From Pirellula sp. SH-Sr6A (GTDB lineage Bacteria; Planctomycetota; Planctomycetia; Pirellulales; Pirellulaceae): 64,000 nt of DNA. The stretch covers positions 1,035,988 to 1,099,987 of the forward strand of contig NZ_CP011272.1 of assembly GCF_001610875.1 (NCBI RefSeq), written 5' to 3'. The translations under genes and the position numbers were made by a program. Below the pieces are notes generated by a model that worked only from the letters and a program-made list of their open reading frames with translations, ran no database searches and was not told the origin of the DNA. This document shows, piece by piece, positions 40,822 to 49,765 of this stretch. Every line of letters begins with the position of its first letter. Position 1 is the first letter of the stretch.

Positions 40822-41327
40822 TCATCACCATCGATACAACGACCGGGACCATTTCTCTAGTGAAGGCTTATCGGGCCATCGCGAAATTCGAACAGTCATT
40901 GGAAATTACCGCAACAGGGAACCTTCGACCAACCATAAAGTTCCTTGGGCAAGTCTCCGGATGGCTGCGAGACAACGGATTCAACGATGCGACGCTTTCA
41001 GCGGCTTGGCAATTCTGGATCATCGTAAATCGTCTTTGCGTTCACTCAAAAGACACGATCGAGACCGACGCAGAGGTTGCGTTCTGGTACGGAATCGATG
41101 CCTCCAAGCTATCGGAAATTGAGAAGCTAGGATTCATCCAGAATGTTGATAAGCTGCGATGCAGAAAACGCATTGCGGACGGCGACTTTGCGAAGACGGA
41201 TTACGAAGGTGTTTATTACCTCTACCTAACCGCCTTTGAAGATGAACAGCTCGCGCAAAAGATGAAGTCGAAAGCCTTCGCCGCGTATGTGGAAGAAAAG
41301 ACACGCAAGCAAGGGGTTAAGTCGTGA
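40818..41327 (+). CDS. Hypothetical phage protein
   Basis: 169 residues, helical with aromatic residues (SAAWQFWIIVNRLCVHSK). It overlaps both neighbours, between tail and portal genes. No family. Confidence 0.5.
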   Translation: MIITIDTTTGTISLVKAYRAIAKFEQSLEITATGNLRPTIKFLGQVSGWLRDNGFNDATLSAAWQFWIIVNRLCVHSKDTIETDAEVAFWYGIDASKLSEIEKLGFIQNVDKLRCRKRIADGDFAKTDYEGVYYLYLTAFEDEQLAQKMKSKAFAAYVEEKTRKQGVKS

Positions 41328-42703
41328 CGACAATTGAATTCCAGACACAAACATTTGTAGGAGCAAACCAGCCCACAAATGTCACATTTGAACCACCAAC
41401 AGAAAAGAAGCGAACGACCAAGGCGCATACGGGGACCTATGTCCCCACCGTCTACTTCCGAAACTTCCGCGACCTTCCCCCATTCGACTTCCGAGCCGTT
41501 CAGGCCATGTTGCAAGATCCAGAGGTTCGCCTTTGCTTAGCGATGCGAGCCGCCCCGGTGCAGTCGGTGGAGTTTGCCTACAAAGATGGGAAAGACGAAA
41601 ACGGCCAACCGGTATGGAAGCCAGGCGTTAAGGCTCGCAATCCGATCGTTGGGGAGTGGGTGAATCGGCAACTCCAGGCTATTTGGAACAACTACCTTCC
41701 AGGTGTTCTTTCGTCCCAGGTTTGGGGGTGGTCTGGAGGTGAAGTGATTCTAAAGCTCACCGATGCAAACTTGATCGAGATCGATCAGCTTCTTCCAAGA
41801 CACCCGCAAGACTGCCGATTAATGGAGATCAAGAGCACAGGAAAGCCCTGGGGAGTTCGCATCAATGGCGTTCAGGGCGGTGGCGCAATTCCGGTTCCGT
41901 TCCCGTATTCATACTTCGTGCGTTTCCGACCGGAAAACGGAGAGAAGTACAGCTACTCGATTCTATTGGGAGCGTTCAGCCCTTGGGCCGATAAGTGGCT
42001 CCGAGGTGGGGCCCTCGATACGCGACGCCTCTACATGCACAAGGATGCTTATGGCGGAATGAAGGTGTTCTATCCGAACGAAGGGATACCTTTGGACGAT
42101 GGGAGAATCATTCCAGCTCGGGACATTGCCTTGCAGCTTGCAGAGCAAAGAATGTCTGGAGGTGTGATAACGGCGCCGTCGGAAATGGACGACCAAGGAA
42201 ACCCTAAGTGGAGAATTGAAGATGCCACAGTAGCCAGCAACCCAGCTCACATTCTTCAGTATCCCAAAGACCTCGACCAAGAAATTCGAAAGGGGATGGA
42301 GATCCCTGACGGTGCTATCAGCAACGATGGTTCCGGGGCCTGGGAGGGAAAGTCCATCCCGCTTTCAGCATTCTATGCGGGCCTCGATTCGTGGGTGACT
42401 CAGATTCTTGCAGACCTTCGGAGAACGCTCGACCCGATTGCCGAGCTCAACTGGGGATGTGTTCCTGAGTACGAGATTTGCCACAAGCCGCTTGCCCTCC
42501 AGGCAATGGAAATGCAGGGCGCGAAGAGAAAGGACGCACAGCCAGGCTATGGGATGCAAATCCCTTCGTTCGACCCTATCCAGGCGGTCGGGCGTGGCGT
42601 TCTTGATGCCGGGTCGATGGTCAGGGCTGCGAGAATGGCCATCAAGGTTCGAAAGAAGAAGGACTCTCCAACAATCCCCTGTGAGACCGTCGAATCGAAA
42701 TGA
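41324..42703 (+). CDS. Portal protein (Mu gp29/DUF935-like)
   Basis: 459 residues from GTG 41324. AMLQDPEVRLCLAMRAAPVQ, ending with GMEIPDGAISNDG and ILADLRRTLDPIAELNWG, resembles portals of the Mu gp29 family. Rings of 12 portals form the entry channel. It is followed directly by the MuF-like gene, its normal partner, but lies ~12 kb after terL. Confidence 0.75.
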   Translation: MTTIEFQTQTFVGANQPTNVTFEPPTEKKRTTKAHTGTYVPTVYFRNFRDLPPFDFRAVQAMLQDPEVRLCLAMRAAPVQSVEFAYKDGKDENGQPVWKPGVKARNPIVGEWVNRQLQAIWNNYLPGVLSSQVWGWSGGEVILKLTDANLIEIDQLLPRHPQDCRLMEIKSTGKPWGVRINGVQGGGAIPVPFPYSYFVRFRPENGEKYSYSILLGAFSPWADKWLRGGALDTRRLYMHKDAYGGMKVFYPNEGIPLDDGRIIPARDIALQLAEQRMSGGVITAPSEMDDQGNPKWRIEDATVASNPAHILQYPKDLDQEIRKGMEIPDGAISNDGSGAWEGKSIPLSAFYAGLDSWVTQILADLRRTLDPIAELNWGCVPEYEICHKPLALQAMEMQGAKRKDAQPGYGMQIPSFDPIQAVGRGVLDAGSMVRAARMAIKVRKKKDSPTIPCETVESK

Positions 42704-43731
42704 GCGACCTAGTATCCGATCCGCTGGAAATGGTGTTCGGTAAATCGATCGTCGGGGCAGAATTGATCTACTCCGAGGCTCGACGGGAAATTTTGCGCGC
42801 CATCGAGTCGAGCTTTGAGCCATTCAACACAGACCGCATGATCCGTTCCACAACAGCGGTTCTCAATCGAATGTCCCCGCTGATGATCGATCATCTCACC
42901 GATACCGACATGGCTGGATTCGTCACCGGCATGAATGACCTTTCGAAGCAGTTCCCCGCGTGGTTGTGGCGAGAGTTCACCACCGGAATCAGGACGTTCC
43001 AAACTCCTCCACCTCTCCCGCCAAACTACTTCCGGCTGATGGATATGTTCGATCCGGAGCCGAGATTGCGATTCCCGTTGATAGAGAAAGCAGCGGAGCG
43101 ACTGAGCCAGCGAAACGTTCTTACCCGAGACCAATGGGAAGCGGCCAGCATCGACGCGCGAGAGCGAGCGTTTTTCATCACTGGCGATGTGACCAACGAC
43201 ACTATCGCAAAGGTTCGCGATGTGATCGTGAACGACCTGAACGAAGGCGCATCGTTCAAGGAGTTCAAAAAGAAACTCGGCGACACGCTGGAGAAATCCG
43301 GAATAGGTCCAGCCCGCGTGGAGAACATCTATCGAACAAACGTACAGGCCGCTTTTCGAGATGGTCGCGAGACCCTTGTCAGTGATCCAATCGTAACAGA
43401 GCTGTTCCCTTATCAGCGATACATTGCTGTCCACGACAAGCGAGCCAGGCAGACCCATAAGGACTTAGAGAAATTCGGGCTGAGTGGTACAAACATCTAT
43501 CGGCGAGATGATCCTTTCTGGGATCGATTTACACCCCCTTGGGATTATCAATGTAGGTGCGGAGTTCGGCCAATGACCGTTGATGCGGCCGCACGCGCAG
43601 GAGTCGAGGAGGCTCGACAATGGCTCAAGACGGGTGTTCCTCCGGAGCGCCCAGAATGGCGAGATAGTTTCATTCCGTTTCCACATAACCCCAACTTTGG
43701 AACACGCGGAAGGGTTGCGATAGCAGCATGA
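42700..43731 (+). CDS. MuF-like minor head protein (SPP1 gp7 family)
   Basis: 343 residues. The C-terminal MuF domain is clear: ARVENIYRTNVQAAFRDGR, KRARQTHKDLEKFG and PPWDYQCRCGVRPMTV. MuF proteins are ejected or aid head assembly. The gene overlaps the portal gene as ATGA. Confidence 0.85.
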   Translation: MSDLVSDPLEMVFGKSIVGAELIYSEARREILRAIESSFEPFNTDRMIRSTTAVLNRMSPLMIDHLTDTDMAGFVTGMNDLSKQFPAWLWREFTTGIRTFQTPPPLPPNYFRLMDMFDPEPRLRFPLIEKAAERLSQRNVLTRDQWEAASIDARERAFFITGDVTNDTIAKVRDVIVNDLNEGASFKEFKKKLGDTLEKSGIGPARVENIYRTNVQAAFRDGRETLVSDPIVTELFPYQRYIAVHDKRARQTHKDLEKFGLSGTNIYRRDDPFWDRFTPPWDYQCRCGVRPMTVDAAARAGVEEARQWLKTGVPPERPEWRDSFIPFPHNPNFGTRGRVAIAA

Positions 43732-45434
43732 CAAAGGTCTATGCATACAAATGGATGGTAGGGATAGAGAATCTCGATGACCCGGACGCACTTGGGATGC
43801 GAGAGGTGATCATTCCAGACGAAGCCAACGACCCGCGTGACATGTTCATAGAGTGCGCGTTGGGCGCGAAGTCCGGCCGAGCCTGCCTCTACTTTCGTCA
43901 AACCGATGCAATTGACCTCATTGACTCTACTGAGGAGCTAACGATTCGTTGTTCCGTTCTGTCGCGAGAGGATGACGCGGAAGTCTTCTCGACGGACCAA
44001 ACAATTGAATGGAAGGGGTATCTCGCATGCGAAATCTCCGAGGTCGATGAGCTCGGTAATGTGTGGCTGACGCTTCGCGACAAGCGGGTTAAGCTCGAGC
44101 GCGCCGGTATAGACAGGGTTTTTAATCAAGTTTTTCTCCTAGCAGTCGATGGAGCCGACAATCCGTACACGTTCTACGATGAGCGGTATTGCAAAGCGTC
44201 AAATGTCCCTTACAGCAATACTGAGATCGTCGAGGAGATATTCGGCGCAACGGATTTGACAGTTCCAACCCTTAGCGCATCGCCCACGGAAACACCGGCC
44301 AACATCCATTGCAAAGGAAGCTGTGCGGAGGTACTCGATGCATTCCTTGCGACTCTCGGATGCACGCTCAAGTTCGACCCTTTTTCTAACGCCCTAAGCA
44401 TCGTCAGCCTTTCCGCCTCCTACAGTCTCGCAACTCTGACGACCGCCGAGAGCGAGGGAAGGTTGATCGAGAAAGTAGAGATCGAACTGGAAGAGAAGGA
44501 CAAGCACGGCGGCGCGATCATTTGGCCAGCGGAACACTTTCCAATTCGAAGCGTGGAAAGCGATACAGGAACCTTCGGAAGCGGCAAAAAGTATGTCGTC
44601 ATCCGCGATCATGAAATTGCCGACGAAACCTCCAAGACCGTGAAGGCAGCGAGGAAAACGGTAATCCTCCAAGCGGTCGAGGATTGGTTCAAAGCAGAAA
44701 GTGAACTGTTTGACGAAACCTACTATGGAATGATTGCCATAGCACCGGGATCCACCATGCGTGAAGTTACTTGGTGGCTATCGAACCATGAGACGGGGCA
44801 CGCAACGCAGTGCAAGAATTACTCACCCCCTTTCCCTTGGATCAATCGCAAAGAATTTGAGCTACAGGCATGCATAGTCGGGGAAACGACCGATACCGGC
44901 CTGCTCAATTCCGACATTGCAAAGGTGAAATACTTCGTTTCGATCGATGGCGGGAGTTATGTCGATTCTGGCTATTTCGTCTATGCGATTGCATACCCGG
45001 ACAGCATCACGGCGAACACGCGAGTTGCGATGTGGCCGACGGAATTTAAGTGGGTGGCGACTCTCAGCACGTCGTCGGTGAGCGATACGTTAGAACGCTT
45101 CCTGATGACCTCCAACTGGTACGGTGGAATCTGCACGGCGACGTTCACCAACCTATCGGAACCAGCATTTCCCGTGATTGCTGGCATTCTTGAAGACCCC
45201 GAAGGGATATTCACCGACATCCTAACCGCTGGCAATCGGGGGCTGGCGATTCGAACTCGGTACAACCGCCATTACATCATCCAGGCGAAGTGCAATCAGA
45301 CACCGGCTCCATCCGACCCAACAGGAGCCTGCGAGGCTTATATCGAGGAGCTCGGCACGATTTGCATCGTGACTACGCTTGATGCGTGTACTGAACTCGG
45401 GGGAGATTACGCTGGCAACGGAACAACATGCTAG
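43728..45434 (+). CDS. Tail/baseplate protein
   Basis: 568 residues. It begins TKVYAYKWMVGIENLDDP, with alternating beta and helical segments (ELTIRCSVLS, LTLRDKRVKLERAGIDRV), a central domain with several Cys and a Cys-rich end (TICIVTTLDACTELGG). It may be a hub or receptor-binding part. No family assigned. Confidence 0.4.
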   Translation: MTKVYAYKWMVGIENLDDPDALGMREVIIPDEANDPRDMFIECALGAKSGRACLYFRQTDAIDLIDSTEELTIRCSVLSREDDAEVFSTDQTIEWKGYLACEISEVDELGNVWLTLRDKRVKLERAGIDRVFNQVFLLAVDGADNPYTFYDERYCKASNVPYSNTEIVEEIFGATDLTVPTLSASPTETPANIHCKGSCAEVLDAFLATLGCTLKFDPFSNALSIVSLSASYSLATLTTAESEGRLIEKVEIELEEKDKHGGAIIWPAEHFPIRSVESDTGTFGSGKKYVVIRDHEIADETSKTVKAARKTVILQAVEDWFKAESELFDETYYGMIAIAPGSTMREVTWWLSNHETGHATQCKNYSPPFPWINRKEFELQACIVGETTDTGLLNSDIAKVKYFVSIDGGSYVDSGYFVYAIAYPDSITANTRVAMWPTEFKWVATLSTSSVSDTLERFLMTSNWYGGICTATFTNLSEPAFPVIAGILEDPEGIFTDILTAGNRGLAIRTRYNRHYIIQAKCNQTPAPSDPTGACEAYIEELGTICIVTTLDACTELGGDYAGNGTTC

Positions 45435-45446
45435 GAGTTTGCCCCT

Positions 45447-45917
45447 ATGACATGGATGCCATGTTGCTGTACTTCGTCAAGCTCTTCTTCCTCCAGTAGC
45501 ACCTCGAGCGCGTCGAGTTCTCCATCGTCCTCCAGTTCGCTAAGTTCGTCCTCGGCTTCGTCAAGCTCGGATAGCTCCAGTTCAGATAGCAGCAGCTCCG
45601 ATAGCGATTCCAGTAGCGACAGCAGCAGCGATTCAAGCAGCGGGAGCGAAAGCAGTTCTGATTCAAGTTCCGAAAGTTCTAGCTCCAGTTCATCTTCCTC
45701 TTCGTCGTCTTCGTCAAAGGCAATCCTGGGGTTCTGCTCCTGTACATCGGCGCCAGGTTCGCCTGGGGCTTTCGATGGGGATATTTTCATATCGGAGTGT
45801 CGATCGAACGACCCGGGAACTCCCGATGAAGCGTGTGCGGAAGGTTTTTGCGTGTTTTCGTGGAACGAAGCAAACCAAACATGGGATCAGATCGAGGATA
45901 GCTGTTCACCTCTATGA
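45447..45917 (+). CDS. Poly-serine protein with Cys-rich ends
   Basis: 156 residues. After CCCT a run of ~80 residues is almost only Ser with Asp, Glu, Ala and Thr (residues ~9-90). A Cys-rich domain follows (KAILGFCSCTSAPGSPG, ending WNEANQTWDQIEDSCSPL). AGGAG lies upstream of the ATG. Such Ser blocks are flexible stalks and O-glycosylation targets. It starts just after a tail gene and just before a small gene and two glycosyltransferases, which suggests a glycosylated surface stalk. The antisense frame is a shadow. Confidence 0.6.
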   Translation: MTWMPCCCTSSSSSSSSSTSSASSSPSSSSSLSSSSASSSSDSSSSDSSSSDSDSSSDSSSDSSSGSESSSDSSSESSSSSSSSSSSSSSKAILGFCSCTSAPGSPGAFDGDIFISECRSNDPGTPDEACAEGFCVFSWNEANQTWDQIEDSCSPL

Positions 45918-46414
45918 AATGCCCACTACGAAAAGAAGACTCATGCCAATTGGTATCGGACCTTGCAAAAGTGCCATTGCCGATTGCGAAGATCACAGAT
46001 AGTGCGTGCGAGAATTGCATGGCCTACGGAAAAGAGCAAACGCTCAACAAGGTCACCGTATCGGTGGCGCTGTCAACGCTTCATCGCAACGGATTATTCG
46101 ATCGGGCCGAGCATGGATACTTGCTCAAAGCGATCGGATCCAGGATCGGAACGGGAAGGATTCTTTCATCCTCGCTTTGGTGGATCGCCAAGCCAGAGGA
46201 TGGAGCGTGCTACTGTCGAAGTCGCGCCGCGATCATGGACCATTGGGGGGTGGATAAGTGCGAACGAGAAATCGAAACAATCGTTGGGTGGCTCATGGAG
46301 GGAGCGGAAATGCACGGAGTGAAATGGGTTCCAAAACCATTGCAAGCTGAGTTAGCCAGGCGGCTAGTTCGTGCGGCGATCAAAAAGGCGAGAAAGTATG
46401 AAAAAACCCTTTAG
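45914..46414 (+). CDS. Cys-rich hypothetical protein
   Basis: 166 residues, ATG overlapping the poly-Ser stop. Cys pairs occur at MKCPLRKEDSC, ACENC and ACYCR, then a helical C-terminus with basic residues. It may bind zinc or an Fe-S cluster. No family; it overlaps the glycosyltransferase gene. Confidence 0.5.
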   Translation: MKCPLRKEDSCQLVSDLAKVPLPIAKITDSACENCMAYGKEQTLNKVTVSVALSTLHRNGLFDRAEHGYLLKAIGSRIGTGRILSSSLWWIAKPEDGACYCRSRAAIMDHWGVDKCEREIETIVGWLMEGAEMHGVKWVPKPLQAELARRLVRAAIKKARKYEKTL

Positions 46415-47411
46415 CCAGGCATTTGTTATCAACCTTCCGTTCAAGACAGAGAGGCTCGAGCGCTTCATGCGGTCGGTCCCAGAGTGCATCGGAGGCGTTA
46501 CACATTGGCCCGCGGTCCATGGTGACACAGTGAAGGCCCCGAGATACTGGAAAGCTGGGAATGGCGCGTGGGGATGCTACAGGTCGCACATGCAAATCCT
46601 AGAATATGCGATCGCCAACAAGCTGGAATCCTATGTTGTGTTCGAAGATGACGCGATCTTTTCTCCTGACTTCGAAAACGACATCGCATCGATCATGGAG
46701 AACATCCCGAACGACTGGCAGCAACTTTACCTCGGCGGGCAACTTCTGAAAGAGATCAAGCATCCACCCCAGAGGATAAACGACTGGATCTTCATGCCCT
46801 TCAATGTCAACCGAACGCATTGTTTCGCCGTCCATTCGAGAGGGTACTTTGACATCTATGACCACCTCATGAGCCTCCCTTTCGCAAAGGAGGAACATAT
46901 AGACCACCACCTCGGAAGGTTGCATGAGCAAGGGAAATTCGCGGTCTACGCGCCGAAGCGGTGGATAGTTGGCCAGGGCGAAGGATGGAGCAACATTTCG
47001 GGCAAGTTCAACAAGCCGACCTATTGGCCAAACCCTGAAGATTGTGCTGTTGATCATCCAATCTTGCTCGACCCGCGATGCGTGTTTCTGGAGGCCCCGA
47101 TGGAGGTTGCAAAGGAATTGCAGCTTCGCGGATGGCATAAGGGATATTGGCAAAATGACGAAGGTCTGGATCGGGGAGTTTGCGAAGCTGTCGGGCACTT
47201 CTACCCCGAGATCCGGCTTCGCGAATGGTTCGAATGGACGCGGAGGGAGGTCGTTCGGGACCAACAGAAAATTCCCTGCCTCTACCATCCTGCGTTGACG
47301 TGGGAAAAGGTCCAGAAGTTCAACTTCGCCCGCTGGATCCATGTTGTCGCAGAAACAACCGACGACGCGATTGACGCTCTCGCCCAAGAAAGGGAATTGC
47401 AATGCAACTGA
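46398..47411 (+). CDS. Glycosyltransferase family 25-like protein
   Basis: 337 residues from ATG 46398. FVINLPFKTERLERF is the nucleotide-sugar start of the GT25 fold, then GAWGCYRSHMQILEYAI and YVVFEDDAIFSPDF with the EDD metal site. GT25 enzymes transfer sugars to lipooligosaccharide or protein. In a phage it may modify host surface glycans to block superinfection, or the adjacent Ser-rich virion protein. It overlaps the next gene. Confidence 0.8.
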   Translation: MKKPFSQAFVINLPFKTERLERFMRSVPECIGGVTHWPAVHGDTVKAPRYWKAGNGAWGCYRSHMQILEYAIANKLESYVVFEDDAIFSPDFENDIASIMENIPNDWQQLYLGGQLLKEIKHPPQRINDWIFMPFNVNRTHCFAVHSRGYFDIYDHLMSLPFAKEEHIDHHLGRLHEQGKFAVYAPKRWIVGQGEGWSNISGKFNKPTYWPNPEDCAVDHPILLDPRCVFLEAPMEVAKELQLRGWHKGYWQNDEGLDRGVCEAVGHFYPEIRLREWFEWTRREVVRDQQKIPCLYHPALTWEKVQKFNFARWIHVVAETTDDAIDALAQERELQCN

Positions 47412-48685
47412 TCACACTTGCCGAACACATCACCAAGCCAATCGCCAAAATGTGCGTTGATTCGCTCCTGAGGCACAACCCAGGCGCGAAGGTGTTCACC
47501 TATGCAACCATTGCGGAACTGCCTGGAGGCGAGGAATTCCTATCGCAGTTCCGAGGACTCAGCACGGTCCATTTCTCCGACGTTTTCCGAGTCTGGTATC
47601 TCTATCACTTCGGGGGAGCGTGGATCGATGCAGATTGCTTCCACCTTCGAGAAATGGAGCATGTACCAATGGAGAGAGGACGTGTCGGGTACATCTACCA
47701 GGACTACCACTGCCGCGACATTTCCCAGTTCTACATGCAATGCCCCGAGCCTGGGAACCGATTCCTAAAGCTCCTCCTGGATCGCCAATCGCAGCTCGTG
47801 AAAGACAAAGGCGCAGCGGGATTGCAGTATCTCGACCTAGGCGAGTGGTCGATCAACCATCTCCGCACGCACTTGGGCGATGACATGCTCCACTTCTCGC
47901 CGCATTGGGAGCATCACTACATTGCCTGGTATCGGTCTGGTTATTTCCACCAGACAAGGCACTGGGGGGATTTCCAGTTCGATCGAGGACTCTACAACCC
48001 GAACGCTTATTGCTACCACCTCACCAATCGGATCATCTCGGAGTTCGGCCACTTCCCACAAGAAGATTTACTTTTGCATAACTCTTTTTGTGGATTCCTC
48101 GCGCGCAGGTCGCTGGGGAATGGCTTCGATGGCTGTAAGGATTCAGCTATCCTAAAAAGGCTGCCGGATGTGCATGGAGCCTACCAGTATTGCGAGGTAG
48201 GAGTCTACAAGGGATACAGCACCGCGATCATCGGCCAGCAACGGAACCGCTCGCGCATCACCGCGGTAGACCCATGGCGAAACGTCTCTACCGACGACTA
48301 CCGACATACTGGCGACTACGTGGCCAACATGTCTGATGCGGACCATGAGCAAGCCTACCAGGAGGCGCAGGCCCACAATTGGTTTCTCCTCTCGCAGAAG
48401 CGAATCGATTTCGTCCGGTCGACATCGGTCAAAGCGGCTCCACGGTTCGACAATGGGCACTTCGATATGGTGTTCATCGACGGGGACCACTCCAAGAGAG
48501 GATGCGCAGAGGACATCGACGCATGGTGGCCAAAGGTTCGTTCTGGTGGATGGCTCGCGGGGCACGATTACGCCCATCCAGGATTCGCAGGAGGCGTCAA
48601 GGAAGCGGTTGACGAGTTCGCCGCGCTCGAGGGTTTGCCGGTAGAACTCGATACCGATTGGACATGGTTTATCCGGAAGCCGTAA
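47402..48685 (+). CDS. Fused GT32-like glycosyltransferase and class I methyltransferase
   Basis: 427 residues in two domains. The N-terminal part (~1-230) has HFSDVFRVWYLYHFGGAW then IDADCF, the DxD sugar-binding pattern of GT32/OCH1-like enzymes. The C-terminal part (~255-427) is a Methyltransf_24-type AdoMet enzyme: YCEVGVYKGYSTAIIG, ITAVDPWR, FDMVFIDGDHSKRG, GGWLAGHDY. It could add a sugar and then O-methylate it, capping a glycan. It is probably cotranscribed with the GT25 gene. Confidence 0.78.
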   Translation: MQLITLAEHITKPIAKMCVDSLLRHNPGAKVFTYATIAELPGGEEFLSQFRGLSTVHFSDVFRVWYLYHFGGAWIDADCFHLREMEHVPMERGRVGYIYQDYHCRDISQFYMQCPEPGNRFLKLLLDRQSQLVKDKGAAGLQYLDLGEWSINHLRTHLGDDMLHFSPHWEHHYIAWYRSGYFHQTRHWGDFQFDRGLYNPNAYCYHLTNRIISEFGHFPQEDLLLHNSFCGFLARRSLGNGFDGCKDSAILKRLPDVHGAYQYCEVGVYKGYSTAIIGQQRNRSRITAVDPWRNVSTDDYRHTGDYVANMSDADHEQAYQEAQAHNWFLLSQKRIDFVRSTSVKAAPRFDNGHFDMVFIDGDHSKRGCAEDIDAWWPKVRSGGWLAGHDYAHPGFAGGVKEAVDEFAALEGLPVELDTDWTWFIRKP

Positions 48686-49031
48686 CTACCAAAATTTACG
48701 GTGTCAATCTACCGTCATTTTGGTGTCATTTCTGAAATGATTCTGACGGGGGACTACGGGGGACGTTTGGGGGGCGTCTACCCCGCATTTACCCCGCGTT
48801 TTGGTGGAAATCCGGAAAAACTTCGGACAAATACCGGCTATTTTGGCCAGACTCCGGACATTTTCAACGATCCCTAGTTGACGGAAAAAAATCGACACTC
48901 GCTTTTCTTTGCTATCTTGCTAAAACGATACTGGGCAGACGGGTAGCTACCGTCGTCACTCTCTTGAAAAACGTTCTCAACCTTACGTGTTTTTAAGAGG
49001 GTGGCCCTTTTCTCTGACCAAGGTTGACTCA
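48686..49031. other. Non-coding stretch before the last phage gene
   Basis: About 345 bases with no gene. It has three G-runs (48748, 48758, 48769 region), C-runs, direct repeats of CGGACA/TTTTGG type, and a possible promoter TCGACA-15-TATCTT ending at 48918 for the gene at 49032. I see no RNA gene. Confidence 0.4.
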
Positions 49032-49511
49032 ATGCATTCAGAAGCACAGAAACTAGCCATAGATGGCGTAGAGATGGGTTTTCGAGTAGTTGCTGCTGAA
49101 CTGAACAAGGTGGCTTTTGCATGTAGCGACAAAGAGATAGCGAAGCGACTTTTATTCAAAGTTGTTTTACAGGATGGTGACTCGATGGAACTCGCTAGAA
49201 AGTATGTTTACGGCGCGTTGGTCAGTAATCCTCCGTTCCGACATGCTTTACGCACAAACTACAACACTGGTAATGGATTTTTAGCTCTGTGGTTGGTCGG
49301 TTACGTCAACGACATGACAAATCCTCCGCTTTACATCGTTTATGACTCGCTACGGGAATATGGAAAACCCATGATCCCAGATTGTGATTCGGTTATCGAT
49401 TTCTTGAAGGATCGCAATTTATCGTTCGAAGAATACAAAAGACTAATTTTCGATCCGGTCAAGAAACATCACAGGTCAGTGATCAGAACCATAAAAGAAG
49501 CAAAACCCTAG
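49032..49511 (+). CDS. Hypothetical accessory (moron-like) protein
   Basis: 159 residues from ATG 49032. Helical, with LARKYVYGALVSNPPFRHAL. It stands alone between the glycosyltransferases and attR behind its own non-coding leader, the usual place for lysogenic accessory genes. No family recognised. Confidence 0.5.
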   Translation: MHSEAQKLAIDGVEMGFRVVAAELNKVAFACSDKEIAKRLLFKVVLQDGDSMELARKYVYGALVSNPPFRHALRTNYNTGNGFLALWLVGYVNDMTNPPLYIVYDSLREYGKPMIPDCDSVIDFLKDRNLSFEEYKRLIFDPVKKHHRSVIRTIKEAKP

Positions 49512-49521
49512 GTTGCACCGA

Positions 49522-49542
49522 GGTGGCACCAAAACGGCACCA
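49522..49542 (+). promoter_or_regulatory. Probable integrase arm-type sites, right
   Basis: GGTGGCACC-AAAA-CGGCACCA, the right-hand partner of 1789-1810, ~80 bases inside attR. TTGCACCGA just upstream may be a third half-site. Confidence 0.6.
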
Positions 49543-49623
49543 CGGTTCTAGTTCTGAACAGGTTATGCACCATTTTACACCGTGGAAAACCTGTGATTTA
49601 ACAGGGATTTGCCTGTTTTTAGC

Positions 49624-49667
49624 CGTCCCGAACGCAGCGCTCTACCAGGCTGAGCCACGCCCCGTGT
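49624..49667. repeat. attR: attR, 44-bp core repeat with the displaced tRNA-Pro 5' half
   Basis: Identical to 1696-1739. Bases 49624-49664 are the first 41 nt of the tRNA-Pro on the minus strand, still joined to the original host upstream DNA; the 3' half is at the other end of the prophage. Confidence 0.92.
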
Positions 49668-49765
49668 ATCAAAATGATCGGCTGTTTTTTGAAATTTGCA
49701 AGTAGGGTCGCTGGCTACTTCGCGAGATCTAAGGTACCCAAAAGACCGATCAGTCGCTGGCCCAA

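Larger units (their letters stand above)
1696..49667. mobile_element. Integrated temperate phage (prophage), ~48 kb
   Basis: A 44-bp perfect direct repeat bounds the element. Inside are a tyrosine integrase next to attL, an excisionase-like gene, a divergent regulatory region, recombination and replication genes, a lysis-like block, tail fibres, terminase, capsid, head-completion, tail-tube, tape-measure, portal and MuF genes. Nearly all genes after 5,729 run rightwards with overlapping start and stop codons. No structural gene is visibly broken, so the phage may still be inducible. The tape-measure protein is only ~470 residues, implying a short tail. Confidence 0.95.

Noticed and set aside
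45431-45790. Leu/Glu-rich minus-strand protein
   Set aside because: It is the reverse complement of the poly-serine codons (AGC/TCC read as GCT/GGA-type shifts) and has no independent support.
48740-48780. G-quadruplex
   Set aside because: Only three G-runs of five or more on one strand; a fourth run is absent nearby.
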